Shown: in pieces, positions 22,926 to 31,662 of the stretch | Position numbering within the stretch: position 1 is the stretch's first letter | Layout of the letters: every line of letters begins with the position of its first letter | Assembly: GCA_032716605.1 (NCBI GenBank) | Contig: CM064519.1 | Location: forward strand, 25,196,191 to 25,260,190 | Length of the DNA: 64,000 bases | Source of the DNA: Paralithodes platypus | Taxonomy: Eukaryota > Arthropoda > Malacostraca > Decapoda > Lithodidae | Direction of reading: 5' to 3' | Program-made: the position numbers and the translations under genes | The notes under the pieces: model-generated | Databases searched by the model: none | What the model was told of the DNA's origin: nothing | What the model saw: the letters and a program-made list of their open reading frames with translations, nothing else

Positions 22926-23325
22926 TTCCAGCATAAAAAAATACATCAGGATTAGGCCTACACTTGAATATGTCAATTGTACATGATATTTTAATATTCA
23001 ACATAGGCTATATATAGCTTAAGTACTAATTTATATTATTGAACAGTAAAAATATCATAGTTTCAAAATAGTAAATTACTATATGCCTAAATCTGATTGA
23101 TTTCCACACTCACTCCAAATCCAGATTCAGTGTTAATATTAATCAAACTCTAAGAACTCGCCGAACTACTTGCCAATGTCATAAATATATAAAGTGAAGA
23201 TTACAGTGTTACTTATGATTCTGATAATTGATTTATATCTGTAACATCTCGATTTGAGAGATATTATTTATGTCTAATTAAACGCTGTCTTGTGCTATTT
23301 ATATAACTGACCTTGTGTTTGTATT
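22926..23325. other. No gene recognised
   Basis: AT-rich unique-looking sequence between the RTE-like LINE and the mosaic LTR insertion. I see no exon or element signature. The last bases supply the GTAAT duplication. Confidence 0.5.
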
Positions 23326-23330
23326 GTAAT

Positions 23331-24665
23331 TGTTATGCCCTGTTTTTCTACAGGATTAACTTGGGTAATGTGGGTTCTAACTGACTGGGTATATAAGGCT
23401 GCATGCACAATACAAGGTATGAGGAATAGAGAACACAAAATAAACACACGGTAACAAGACACATGATTACGTTTATTTAAGTAGGTTAATAGAGAACATA
23501 GGAAAGTAGGAATACTCGTACAAGACAAATGATAGAAATGAACCGCTAGCATTAGTGGATCTGGATGGAGACTAGTCTCCCACTTCCAAAGTTCAGGTAT
23601 ACTCTTCTGATCACTGGTTTGGTTCGCAAGTTTATATACTGGAGGACCTCAATGTTACTTATGGATTCACTTTCACTAATTAGATTTATTACTGGCAGGT
23701 CTGGTGCACAAGTAGTAGTTCACAGACTAGAATTAGACACGCGTATGTTTTAGAGCACGGGAATTCTAGTAACCTCAGGGGGGTACTGATCTAAGTTTTA
23801 TATTCTTATGGCAGAAATACGTAGAACACAAATCAGTGGGCGAACGTTAGATATCACTAGGGTTTTAATATCTGGATAAAGGTAATTACGAGAGTTAATG
23901 TCGCCTGTTAATTAATGCACACTGATACGCTTAGTACTTCCCAAATGGAATGGTTATATATGAATACACTGGGCAAAGATATAGCCACTTCATAGAAAGA
24001 TTAATAAGTTAATTTCTAATTCTTTCCTCTCACTTAAACAGTAGGCTACCATAGTGCGGTTGGGAATATGAACATGATTAGATTAATATCCAGTATTCGA
24101 GAATGGATAATAAGTCGTAGGCGTGTGCATAAACCTTTAACCGTCCTGGTGGTGTAATGGTTAAGGTGGCAAAAATATGTGTGTGATAACCCGGGTTCGA
24201 ATCCTGGTGGATCATATATACTTTAATTAATTTCATTGGGGGTGTGGTGGTGAGATTAATAAAAATAATAGTACTATAACACGTTAGTACTAATAAAGTG
24301 AATCTTGGATAGTATTTTGTTGGTCTGGTCCTGGTTATCTTGCGTCCGTGATGTTGGGGGCTAACGACTGGTTCCGCGGCCGTCCAGGTGGTCCAAATGT
24401 AGGAACTTCTCAAGACGGATCTCTTGGCGATCGGTGCTGGCTACACGCTTATATACCCACTAGTGTGTGTGAAGGTTATAAGGTGCACGTAGATTCTTGT
24501 ACATGGACAGATGCTTCTATCTCCAATCTGCCACGGAGTCTGCCGGCTCGGGAATCTCACAACTCAGGAACAACACAAGGGCAGAGCTAGAGGTCAACTT
24601 CAGTGGGTCAGCCACTGGTTGGTGTCTATCTTTCAACTGATTTTACTGGGGGCTGGAGCTGGGTT
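23331..24665 (-). mobile_element. Truncated giant-LTR gypsy LTR at the left edge of the mosaic
   Basis: Similar along its length to the first 1.0-1.1 kb of the LTRs at 31,290, 31,663, 39,637 and 46,655, but a separate subfamily. It carries an extra block (about 24,022-24,290) with a tRNA-like sequence. Similarity ends at 'gggttta' (24,665), where RT coding begins. The two-base overlap at this junction suggests a deletion or template jump. Confidence 0.8.
24022..24290 (+). mobile_element. tRNA-derived SINE-like insertion in the truncated LTR
   Basis: This block is absent from the other LTR copies. It contains an A-box-like TGGTGTAATGG (24,150-24,160) and a B-box GGTTCGAATCC (24,194-24,204), 44 bases apart. 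A 5-bp T-stem is possible (CCGGG with CCTGG) but no 7-bp acceptor stem forms, so this is a SINE head or tRNA relic and not a tRNA gene. The block edges are estimates from comparison with the other copies. Confidence 0.5.
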
Positions 24666-25575
24666 TACGCTATCACATGTTCCTCTCCGTCTCTGACTTG
24701 AGCTAAAACTGCACCAATGGCGTACAGAGATACGTCGGTATAAAGACGGAAAGGTTTATGGTAATCAGGGAAAGCGACAATAGGGGCTTGGATTAGCTTT
24801 TGTTTCAAAGTGTTAAACGCGAGGTCTCTTTCAGGTGTCCAGGTGAACGGGGTGTCTTTGTAGGTGAGTTGGTGGAGGGGTCTGGCGCTGGTGGCAAAGT
24901 GGGGGACGAAACATCTGTAGTATGTGGCTAAACCTAGAAACGAACGTACTCCTTTAACGGTGGTGGGTGGGGGTTGGTTTTGTATGGCTTGAAGTTTCTT
25001 TGGGTCTGGTGCAATACCATGTTCAGATATTACGTGTCCGAGGAAATCTACCTTATTTCGGGCACTCTCGCACTTTGAGGGTTTTAATTTCAACCCGGCG
25101 GCTCGGATTCTTTGAAGGACTTGTCTCAACCTGAGGAGGTGTTCTTCCCAGGTTGGTGAGTACACAATAATATCGTCTAGATAGGCTAGGCAGGTTTCCC
25201 AGGTTAGGCCATGTAATACCGCTTCCATCAAACGGGAGAAAGTGGCAGGTCCGTTACAGAGGCCAAAAGGTAGGACGTTAAATTCGTAGTGGTGGCCACC
25301 ACTAGTGGAAAATGCTGTTTTCTCTTGGTCCTCGGCCTTAATAGGCACTTGCCAATACCCTGCTTGCAAGTCGAGGGTAGTGAACCATCTGGATCCGTAT
25401 AGGGAGTCAAGGGAATCGTATCTCCGGGGTAATGGCGTAGCGTCTTTAATGGTTATGTCATTCAACCTCCTGTAATCGACGCAAAAACGGGTTGACCCAT
25501 CTTTCTTTTTGACTAGGACAACAGGGGAAGACCAGGGACTAATGGACGGGGTGGCAATACCGGCCTCTAACATCT
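24666..25575 (-). pseudogene. Gypsy reverse transcriptase fragment in the mosaic
   Basis: About 302 codons closely match the RT of Gypsy-A (57,374-58,852). Visible blocks are SPWSSPVVLVKKKDGSTRFC, RWFTTLDLQAGYWQVPI, FNVLPFGLCNGPATFSRLME, the catalytic YLDDIIVYS, VDFLGHVISEHG and SFLGLATYYRCF, then the start of RNase H (TDVSLYAIGAVLAQ). It is cut on both sides, into the truncated LTR at 24,665 and into TRIM LTR sequence at 25,576, so it lacks most of RNase H and all of the integrase. The catalytic YLDD is intact. It is a captured piece of another element's cDNA. Confidence 0.85.
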
Positions 25576-26103
25576 ATTGGACTTACCATCCACGACTATT
25601 TTACACTACACCTGACGTCAACTCGGGTAGTACATTATTGGGGTTGCGGAACATTTTCGAGGGCATTACACCACATTCCTTTTTATTTAGGCTAGTCCCT
25701 AGCCTCTGTAAGGTCGTAAGGTATCGTAGCCGTATCACCTCAGCAATCTCAATATGGTTAGGGTTCGCGTGACGGGTGCTCAGTGTAGCTACCAGGTCAC
25801 GTTCCTTTACTGCCACCAATGAAATGCTAGGTGTGAAGGGAGTTTCTCTGTCCTGAAATCTCCCCAGGCCCACTTTAGGATCAACCTTTCCTGGTACCTG
25901 GCGTGGGGCTCGAACCTCTGAAGGGAGCTTAACCCTCCTAAAAACCCACAGGTTTTGAGATGCCTTGGGTGGGGTTCGAACCCTGGTTAGTGACCTGACC
26001 ATCACCACCAGGCCCGCGCGCTAACCCACTGTACTACCACGGACGTACAAAAGTATAGCAACCTTAGTCTGATTTTTAAGAACCAGGTGATAGTCTCGTG
26101 GTG
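25576..26103 (-). mobile_element. Partial TRIM in inverse orientation
   Basis: On the - strand it comprises an LTR piece (26,103-25,820, ending GCATTTCA), a primer site TTGGTGGCAG, 149 bp of internal sequence ending AAAAAGGAATGTGG (polypurine tract), and the first 95 bp of the second LTR (25,670-25,576). It matches the complete TRIM at 29,492-30,440. The right side is cut at 26,103, where the sequence flips to a + strand LTR start. Confidence 0.8.
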
Positions 26104-26107
26104 ATGG

Positions 26108-26503
26108 TGTAATGCCCTCGAAAATGTCCCGCAACCCCAATAATGTACTACCCGAGTTGACGTCAGGTATAGTGTAAAATAGTCGTGGATGGTAAGTCCA
26201 ATAAACTCATCACGTGAAACACCACGAGACTATCACCTGGTTCTTAAAAATCGGACTAAGGTTGCTATACTTTTGTACGTCCGTGGTAGTACAGTGGGTT
26301 AGCGCGCGGGCCTGGTGGTGATGGTCAGGTCACTAACCAGGGTTCGAACTGCACCCAAGGCATCTCAAAACCTGTGGGTTTTTAGGAGGGTTAAACTCCC
26401 TTCAGAGGTTCGAGCCCCGCGCCAGGTACCAGGAAAGGTTGATCCTAAAGTGGGCCTGGGGAGATTTCAGGACAGAGAAACTCCCTTCACACCTAGCATA
26501 ACA
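26108..26503 (+). mobile_element. TRIM-type LTR with a gypsy-type 3' edge
   Basis: The LTR starts TGTAATGCCC like the other TRIM LTRs. Its last bases are GCATAACA instead of GCATTTCA, followed by the gypsy primer site TTGGCGGCAGCGGTGG and the gypsy gag leader. The switch falls in the shared GCAT, consistent with recombination between the two families by microhomology. Confidence 0.75.
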
Positions 26504-26584
26504 TTGGCGGCAGCGGTGGTTTTTGATTCGGATAAAAGGTTGCATTACATTGCAAGTTTGGAACAGTCAGAACACGATAACATC

Positions 26585-27304
26585 ATGGCGCACCGCTCTC
26601 ACATTCCCATCCCACATTATGATGGAGAAACTTACGAGATCGAAACGTTCATGGACATAGTGAAACCCGTACTTAACCTAGTTTATACGACGGATGCAGA
26701 AAAAATAGCCGTAACATTAACGCACCTGGGAAAAGCCGTTTCCCTGGTTGCCTACCAAGTGCACCCTGCTCTCACATGGGACGAATTTTGCCCAATAGTG
26801 ATAGAAGCCATTAAGCCTTCGTTGGGCGTTTTCGTGGCCCACACCCGTATCCAAGACACTAAATTCGAAGGCGATCTAGATGCCACAGTGAATAAGATTG
26901 CCCAACACATAAAAGTTTCTTTCCCCACATTGACCAGAATCCAACAAGAGCAGCAGATTCTGGTCAACCTTGTATCTATATTGCCCTCAGCAGTAAAAGA
27001 CCATTTCCGTGTGCACGATTTCGTCGGATACCAAAAAGATCTCATCACGATCCGACGTATTTTGGCCGTGCGCACAGAAGCACCCACCCAAATCGCTGTA
27101 ATCAAGAGGTTTCCCACGCACCCGCAGCACCCCGACCACCAAAACTCCAAGAATGCCTACCCAGCCTCATCCTTCCACAACAGACCCACCTACCCTTCCG
27201 GCAAGCCCCAACCCAGTAGACCCCGGTTCCAACCTACCCAGCCACGCAAAATCTTCAACCGGAACAAAACCTACAACACCTACCAAATTAAAACCCTACC
27301 TTAG
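26585..27304 (+). pseudogene. Gypsy gag copy in the mosaic
   Basis: A 239-residue frame starts at ATG 26,585 (MAHRSHIPIPHYDGETYEIE), 80 bases after the primer site. It closely matches Gypsy-A gag (63,364-62,558). Gag would form the particle that packages element RNA. A helical middle region (DIVKPVLNLVYTTDAEKIAV, LVSILPSAVKDHF) is followed by a basic Q/P/N/R-rich tail (RPRFQPTQPRKIFNRNKTYN). A one-base loss near 27,290 relative to Gypsy-A brings an early TAG. The original frame continues past it through an acidic stretch (NEEELGQEEEMEE) to 27,537. Confidence 0.8.
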
Positions 27305-27556
27305 TAATTATCAACCCCTATGATTTCCCTGCCTGTAATGCTCAGTGTGCCTTCCATCAAATTCGTGACTCTGCCAAACCTCGCCCCTTTACTCCTCGCA
27401 TTTCTGTAAATGAAGAGGAGTTGGGACAAGAGGAAGAAATGGAGGAAAGACACACTGGAGAAATACCCCATATCATGACCTCAGAGGATACCGAGGAAAC
27501 CCTGGAGGAGGTAGATACCGATCCCCAGGATTTTTAAAGTAAGATAAAAGCCCAAG

Positions 27557-28359
27557 ATGGCCTCGGCGGGGGACACCATAACTGACCGCACTGCCCCCAT
27601 TTATTACATGGCCAAAATCAAGGACATTCCTGTCCGCTTGTTAATCGACACGGGAGCTGCCAAGTCATGTTTGTTCAAGTCTTATTATGATCAACACCAC
27701 CGACTATTTGGCCCCTTGTTAACCACCAAAGCAGAACTAATCTCAGCTGCTGATACTTACTTAAATCTCCTAGGAGACACTTTGCCCCTATCAGTAACTA
27801 CTCCTGCCCCCCATGCTCGTTGTTATCACACGTTCACAGTATTTTCCTCCCACTGTAAACATTACGATGGTTTCCTTGGACTTGACCTCCTTCAAAAACT
27901 CCAGGCCCAGGTTGACTGCGGCCAAAGGCTGATCTCATTCAAAAACAAATTCCAACCCAAAGCCTCTGACAAACCAATCACGCAGAAACCCATTCACAAA
28001 AAGAAAAAACACCTTCCCCCTCAACAAACCCTGAGTCAGGGTTACCAAGTTGCAGCTAGCACTAAGGTGACTCCTAAACCCTCCCCTTGCCCCGAGTTCT
28101 CTCAAAATATCACCCAATTCAGTAAAAAAATGCCTCAACAAACGAAAGAAGACAAGTCCAAGCAACTCCCTCTCGGTAATCCCCTCAATTCTCGTAACTC
28201 TGTCCAGGATAAATCCTCCCATGTTTTCAGGACAGACTCTGATATATGTAACCATAATTCTATCAAATGTTTATGTACACATGTTTCCAGGGCAAATGCC
28301 GACCTATGTACCCAACAATGTTTTCCCCATGCCCCCAAAAATGTTCAGCTATCCCACCG
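27557..28359 (+). pseudogene. Gypsy protease copy in the mosaic, 3' cut
   Basis: ATG 27,557 (MASAGDTITDRTAPIYYMAK) opens a frame with the retropepsin active site RLLIDTGAAKSCL (about residues 30-42) and the flap-side HYDGFLGLDLLQKL. A basic proline/glutamine-rich linker and a Cys-containing segment (CLCTHVSRANADLCTQQC) follow. Retropepsins cut gag and pol polyproteins. The frame matches Gypsy-A (62,371 onward) until 28,353, where it runs into an inverted primer site and LTR and stops at 28,372. The DTGA motif is intact. Confidence 0.85.
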
Positions 28360-28369
28360 CTGCCACCAA
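28354..28369 (-). promoter_or_regulatory. tRNA-Leu-type primer binding site (inverted)
   Basis: On the - strand TTGGTGGCAGCGGTGG directly follows the LTR edge GCATTTCA. It is complementary to a tRNA 3' end of the tRNA-Leu type (CCACCGCTGCCACCA), by recall. It is repeated at 29,057-29,072 in the duplicated segment. Confidence 0.65.
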
Positions 28370-28871
28370 TGAAATGCTAGGTGTTAAGGGAGTTTTTCTG
28401 TCCTGAAATATCCCCAGGCCCACTTAGGGATCAACCTTTCCTGGTACCTGGCGCGGGGCTCGAACCTCTGAAGGGAGTTTAACCCTCCTAAAAACCCACA
28501 GGTTTTGAGATGCCTTGGGTGGGGTTCAAACCCTGGTTAGTGACCTGACCATCACCACCAGGCCCGCGCGCTAACCCACTGTACTATCACGGACGTACTA
28601 AATGTATAGCAACCTTAGTCCGATTTTTAAGAACCAGGTGATAGTCTCGTGGTGTTTCACGTGATGAGTTTATTGGACTTACCATCCACGACTATTTTAC
28701 ACTATACCTGACGTCAACTCGGGTAGTACATTATTGGGGTTGCGGGACATTTTCGAGGGCATTACACCGGTGTAATGCCCTCGAAAATGTCCCGCAACCC
28801 CAATAATGTACTACCCGAGTTGACGTCAGGTATAGTGTAAAATAATCGTGGATGGTAAGTCCAATAAACTC
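28370..28871. repeat. Inverted LTR pair, U3 ends head to head
   Basis: A complete LTR on the - strand (28,370-28,766) meets the first 100 bp of an LTR on the + strand (28,771 onward). The spacer is only CCGG. This gives an almost perfect palindrome with arms of about 97 bp centred at 28,768/28,769. The + strand piece ends at the shared AACTC, where protease sequence restarts. Confidence 0.9.
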
Positions 28872-29058
28872 CCTCTCGGTAATCCCCTCAATTCTCGTAA
28901 CTCTGTCCAGGATAAATCCTCCCATGTTTTCAGGACAGACTCTGATATATGTAACCATAATTCTATCAAATGTTTATGTACTCATGTTTCCAGGGAAAAT
29001 GCCGACCTATGTACCCAACAATGTTTTCCCCATGCCCCCAGAAATGTTCAGCTATCCC
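28867..29058 (+). pseudogene. Duplicated protease 3' fragment
   Basis: Near copy of 28,168-28,359 (linker and Cys-containing segment CLCTHVSRENADLCTQQC), again ending in the same inverted primer site and LTR. The repeated junction shows that a roughly 0.7-kb block was copied after the first rearrangement. Confidence 0.85.
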
Positions 29059-29072
29059 ACCGCTGCCACCAA

Positions 29073-29893
29073 TGAAATGCTAGGTGTTAAGGGAGTTTTT
29101 CTGTCCTGAAATATCCCCAGGCCCACTTAGGGATCAACCTTTCCTGGTACCTGGCACGGGGCTCGAACCTCTGAAGGGAGTTTAACCCTCCTAAAAACCC
29201 ACAGGTTTTGAGATGCCTTGGGTAGGGTTCGAACCCTGGTTAGTGATCTGACCATCACCACCAGGCCCGCGCGCTAACCCACTGTACTACCACGGACGTA
29301 CTAAAAGTATAGCAACCTTAGTCCGATTTTTAAGAACCAGGTGATAGTCTCGTGGTGTTTCACGTGATGAGTTTATTGGACTTACCATCCACGACTATTT
29401 TACACTATACCTGACGTCAACTCGGGTAGTACATTATTGGGGTTGCGGGACATTTTCGAGGGCATTACACCTCAAAAAAAAAAAAAAAAAATGTAATGCC
29501 CTCGAAAATGTCCCGCAATCCCAATAATGTACTACCCGAGTTGACGTCAGGTATAGTGTAAAATAGTCGTGGATGGTAAGTCCAATAAACTCATCACGTG
29601 AAACACCACGAGACTATCACCTGGTTCTTAAAAATCGGACTAAGGTTGCTATACTTTTAGTATAGTACGTCCATGGTAGTACAGTGGGTTAGCGCGCGGG
29701 CCTGGTGGTGATGGTCAGGTCACTAACCAGGGTTTGAACCCCACCCAAGGCATCTCAAAACCTGTGGGTTTTTAGGAGGGTTAAACTCCCTTCAGAGGTT
29801 CGAGCCCCGCGCCAGGTACCAGGAAAGGTTGATCCCTAAGTGGGCCTGGGGATATTTCAGGACAGAAAAACTCCCTTAACACCTAGCATTTCA
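29073..29893. repeat. Long inverted repeat of two complete TRIM LTRs around an A18 spacer
   Basis: LTR on the - strand 29,073-29,469, spacer CCTC plus 18 A (29,470-29,491), LTR on the + strand 29,492-29,893. The arms are about 397-402 bp and extend a few bases further through the matching primer sites (CTGCCACCA and TGGTGGCAG). Confidence 0.9.
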
Positions 29894-30440
29894 TTGGTGG
29901 CAGTAAAGGAACGTGACCTGGTAGCTACACTGAGCACCCGTCACGCGGACCCTAAACCATATTGAGATTGCTAAGGTGATACGGCTACGATACCTTACGA
30001 CCTTAGAGAGGCTAGGGACTAGCCTAAATAAAAAGGAATGTGGTGTAATGCCCTCAAAAATGTCCCGCAACCCCAATAATGTACTACCCGAGTTGACGTC
30101 AGGTATAGTGTAAAATAGTCGTGGATGGTAAGTCCAATAAACTCATCACGTGAAACACCATGAGACTATCACCTGGTTCTTAAAAATCGGACTAAGGTTG
30201 CTATACTTTTAATACGTCCGTGGTAGTACAGTGGGTTAGCGCGCGGGCCTGGTGGTGATGGTCAGGTCACTAACCAGGGTTCGAACCCCACCCAAGGCAT
30301 GTCAAAACCTGTGGGGTTTTAGGAGGGTTAAACTCCCTTCAGAGGTTCGAGCCCCGCGCCAGGTACCAGGAAAGGTTGATCCCTAAGTGGGCCTGGGGAT
30401 ATTTCAGGACAGAAAAACTCCCTTAACACCTAGCATTTCA
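29492..30440 (+). mobile_element. Complete TRIM-like element (949 bp)
   Basis: 5' LTR 29,492-29,893 and 3' LTR 30,044-30,440 enclose only 150 bp. The LTRs begin TGTAATGCCC and end GCATTTCA. The internal part starts with the primer site TTGGTGGCAG and ends AAAAAGGAATGTGG, a polypurine tract immediately before the second LTR. No complete gag or enzyme is encoded, so this is a terminal-repeat retrotransposon in miniature. A 45-codon open stretch (VKERDLVATLST...) survives in the internal part on both copies but resembles nothing I know. Confidence 0.85.
30231..30354 (+). promoter_or_regulatory. tRNA-like A/B boxes inside the TRIM LTR
   Basis: A-box-like TGGTAGTACAGTGG (30,231-30,244) and B-box GGTTCGAACCC (30,278-30,288) lie 47 bases apart. 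A second B-box-like GGTTCGAGCCC follows at 30,344-30,354. They occur in every TRIM LTR copy here (the B-box in the 29,492 copy is mutated to GGTTTGAACCC). The arms do not fold into a full cloverleaf. A Pol III promoter role is inference. Confidence 0.5.
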
Positions 30441-30445
30441 GTAAT

Positions 30446-30906
30446 GTAGGCTATATTGAACTCCTGATTTCTCCCCGTTAGAAGAATCCACAATACTTGT
30501 TTTGTCTAGCGTATCAGTAACTATGTTATAACTATAATATTTCGATATGTATACGTTCCTCATACGCTGCCAACAAAAATATTTGACTTTGCTGAATTTA
30601 GATTAGTCACCCCCATTGTAAAATATTATTCTGTGGAGTCGGAGGGAAGTCGTATTTTCTATCAAACCAGTTCTGCACTACTGTATAATTACCTTTGTGA
30701 TTTCCTTAAACATTATAATTGTTGTATATAGGATTTCTACTTGTACAACGTGATCTATCTCTTGTAAATGTCATTGTTTATTTACATTTCATATTTTCAA
30801 CTATCTTGTATATATAAAGCCATGTTAAACGTTTCCCTGCATAATAATTCGCTTTGTTATAAGATTATGTGTGTCTCATATTTGTCTTTCGTTTCTCCCA
30901 TTTTAG
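30446..30906. other. Probable host intron
   Basis: AT-rich sequence without repeats recognised elsewhere in the window. It ends in a pyrimidine-rich stretch and TTTTAG before the open exon-like segment at 30,907. Confidence 0.4.
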
Positions 30907-31017
30907 ACGGACTTCAATGTTCTGAAAAGACATACAGCTGATGTCAGTAGACTTTCAGTGGATTGTCAGGGGACAGTGAACTCAGCTACACCACCTATGC
31001 ATCTGGACACCAAACAA
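30907..31017 (+). CDS. Putative host exon (37 codons), unidentified
   Basis: This segment is open for 111 bp between TTTTAG (30,901-30,906) and a strong GTGAGT donor at 31,018, phase 0 at both sides. The peptide begins TDFNVLKRHTADVSRLSVDC and ends MHLDTKQ. It shares strand and phase with the MND1-like exons and could be a further exon of the same gene. I do not recognise it as MND1, and TDxxxxxK is only a weak echo of the family's next segment. It may belong to another gene or be chance. Confidence 0.4.
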
Positions 31018-31284
31018 GTGAGTGGTTTCGATTGTTTTCTTAATATTGGTATAGGGTCGAAATACTGCATATAGAATTATCATATAATTATGTCATTTTA
31101 GGGAAAAGAGAACTAAAAATCAAAATTGCACCAGTAGTCTCTGAGCATAAATTTATGCAATAATAATAATTGAAGGAGTAATCCCATCCGCCAATCAGGA
31201 GATGGGATTAGTTCAGGTTGATAAGCAAGGTTTACCCTTAAAACCCAAAAACGGCGACCGTCCTCAATAGAGGTTTTCCTGGTG
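31018..31284. other. No gene recognised, probable intron
   Basis: AT-rich sequence following the GTGAGT donor. Nothing else is supported before the Gypsy-A LTR at 31,290. Confidence 0.4.
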
Positions 31285-31289
31285 CACTG

Positions 31290-31662
31290 TGTTATGCCCT
31301 GTTTTTCTACAGGATTAACTTGGGTAATGTGAGTTCTAACTGACTGGGTATAGAAGGCTGCATGCACAAAACAAAGTATGAGGAATAGAGAACACAAAAT
31401 AAACACACGGTAACACGACACACGATCACTTTTATTTAGGGACACACTTCTATATGTTGTTTGATGATGATTAATCTGACGCAAAAGAAGATATGAATAT
31501 TTGTACAAGACAATTTATAGAAGTTAAACAAACTAGCATTAAGTGGATCTGGATGGAGCCTAGTCTCCCTCTTCCAACGTTCAGGTATTAATCTTCTGAT
31601 CACTGGCTTCATTCACAAGTTTATATATTGGAGACAATAAATATTATTTATAGATTCATATT
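31290..31662 (-). mobile_element. Gypsy-A left (3') LTR, first part
   Basis: Starts TGTTATGCCC. Nearly identical for 373 bp to the right-edge LTR at 63,449-63,821. It is interrupted at 31,662 by Gypsy-B, and the LTR resumes at 51,278. Confidence 0.9.

Larger units (their letters stand above)
23326..30445. mobile_element. 7.1-kb mosaic LTR element flanked by GTAAT
   Basis: GTAAT at 23,326-23,330 and 30,441-30,445 brackets a block that starts TGTTATGCCC (inverted 3' edge of a giant-LTR gypsy LTR) and ends GCATTTCA (3' edge of a TRIM LTR). Both outer edges are therefore the U5 side of an LTR, from different families. Inside are, in order, a truncated gypsy LTR (-), an RT fragment (-), TRIM parts (-), a TRIM-type LTR (+) with gag and protease (+), two inverted LTR pairs with a duplicated protease piece, and a complete TRIM (+). 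A perfect outer duplication with no matching inner ones indicates a single integration. Confidence 0.8.

Noticed and set aside
24141..24215. Possible tRNA gene
   Set aside because: A and B boxes and a T-stem exist, but no acceptor stem or clean anticodon arm forms; it fits a SINE or tRNA relic.
25601..26008. Open frame running through the LTR and TRIM internal region
   Set aside because: It crosses LTR, primer site and internal sequence without a motif; chance openness is the simpler view, although the 45-codon core is noted under the TRIM.
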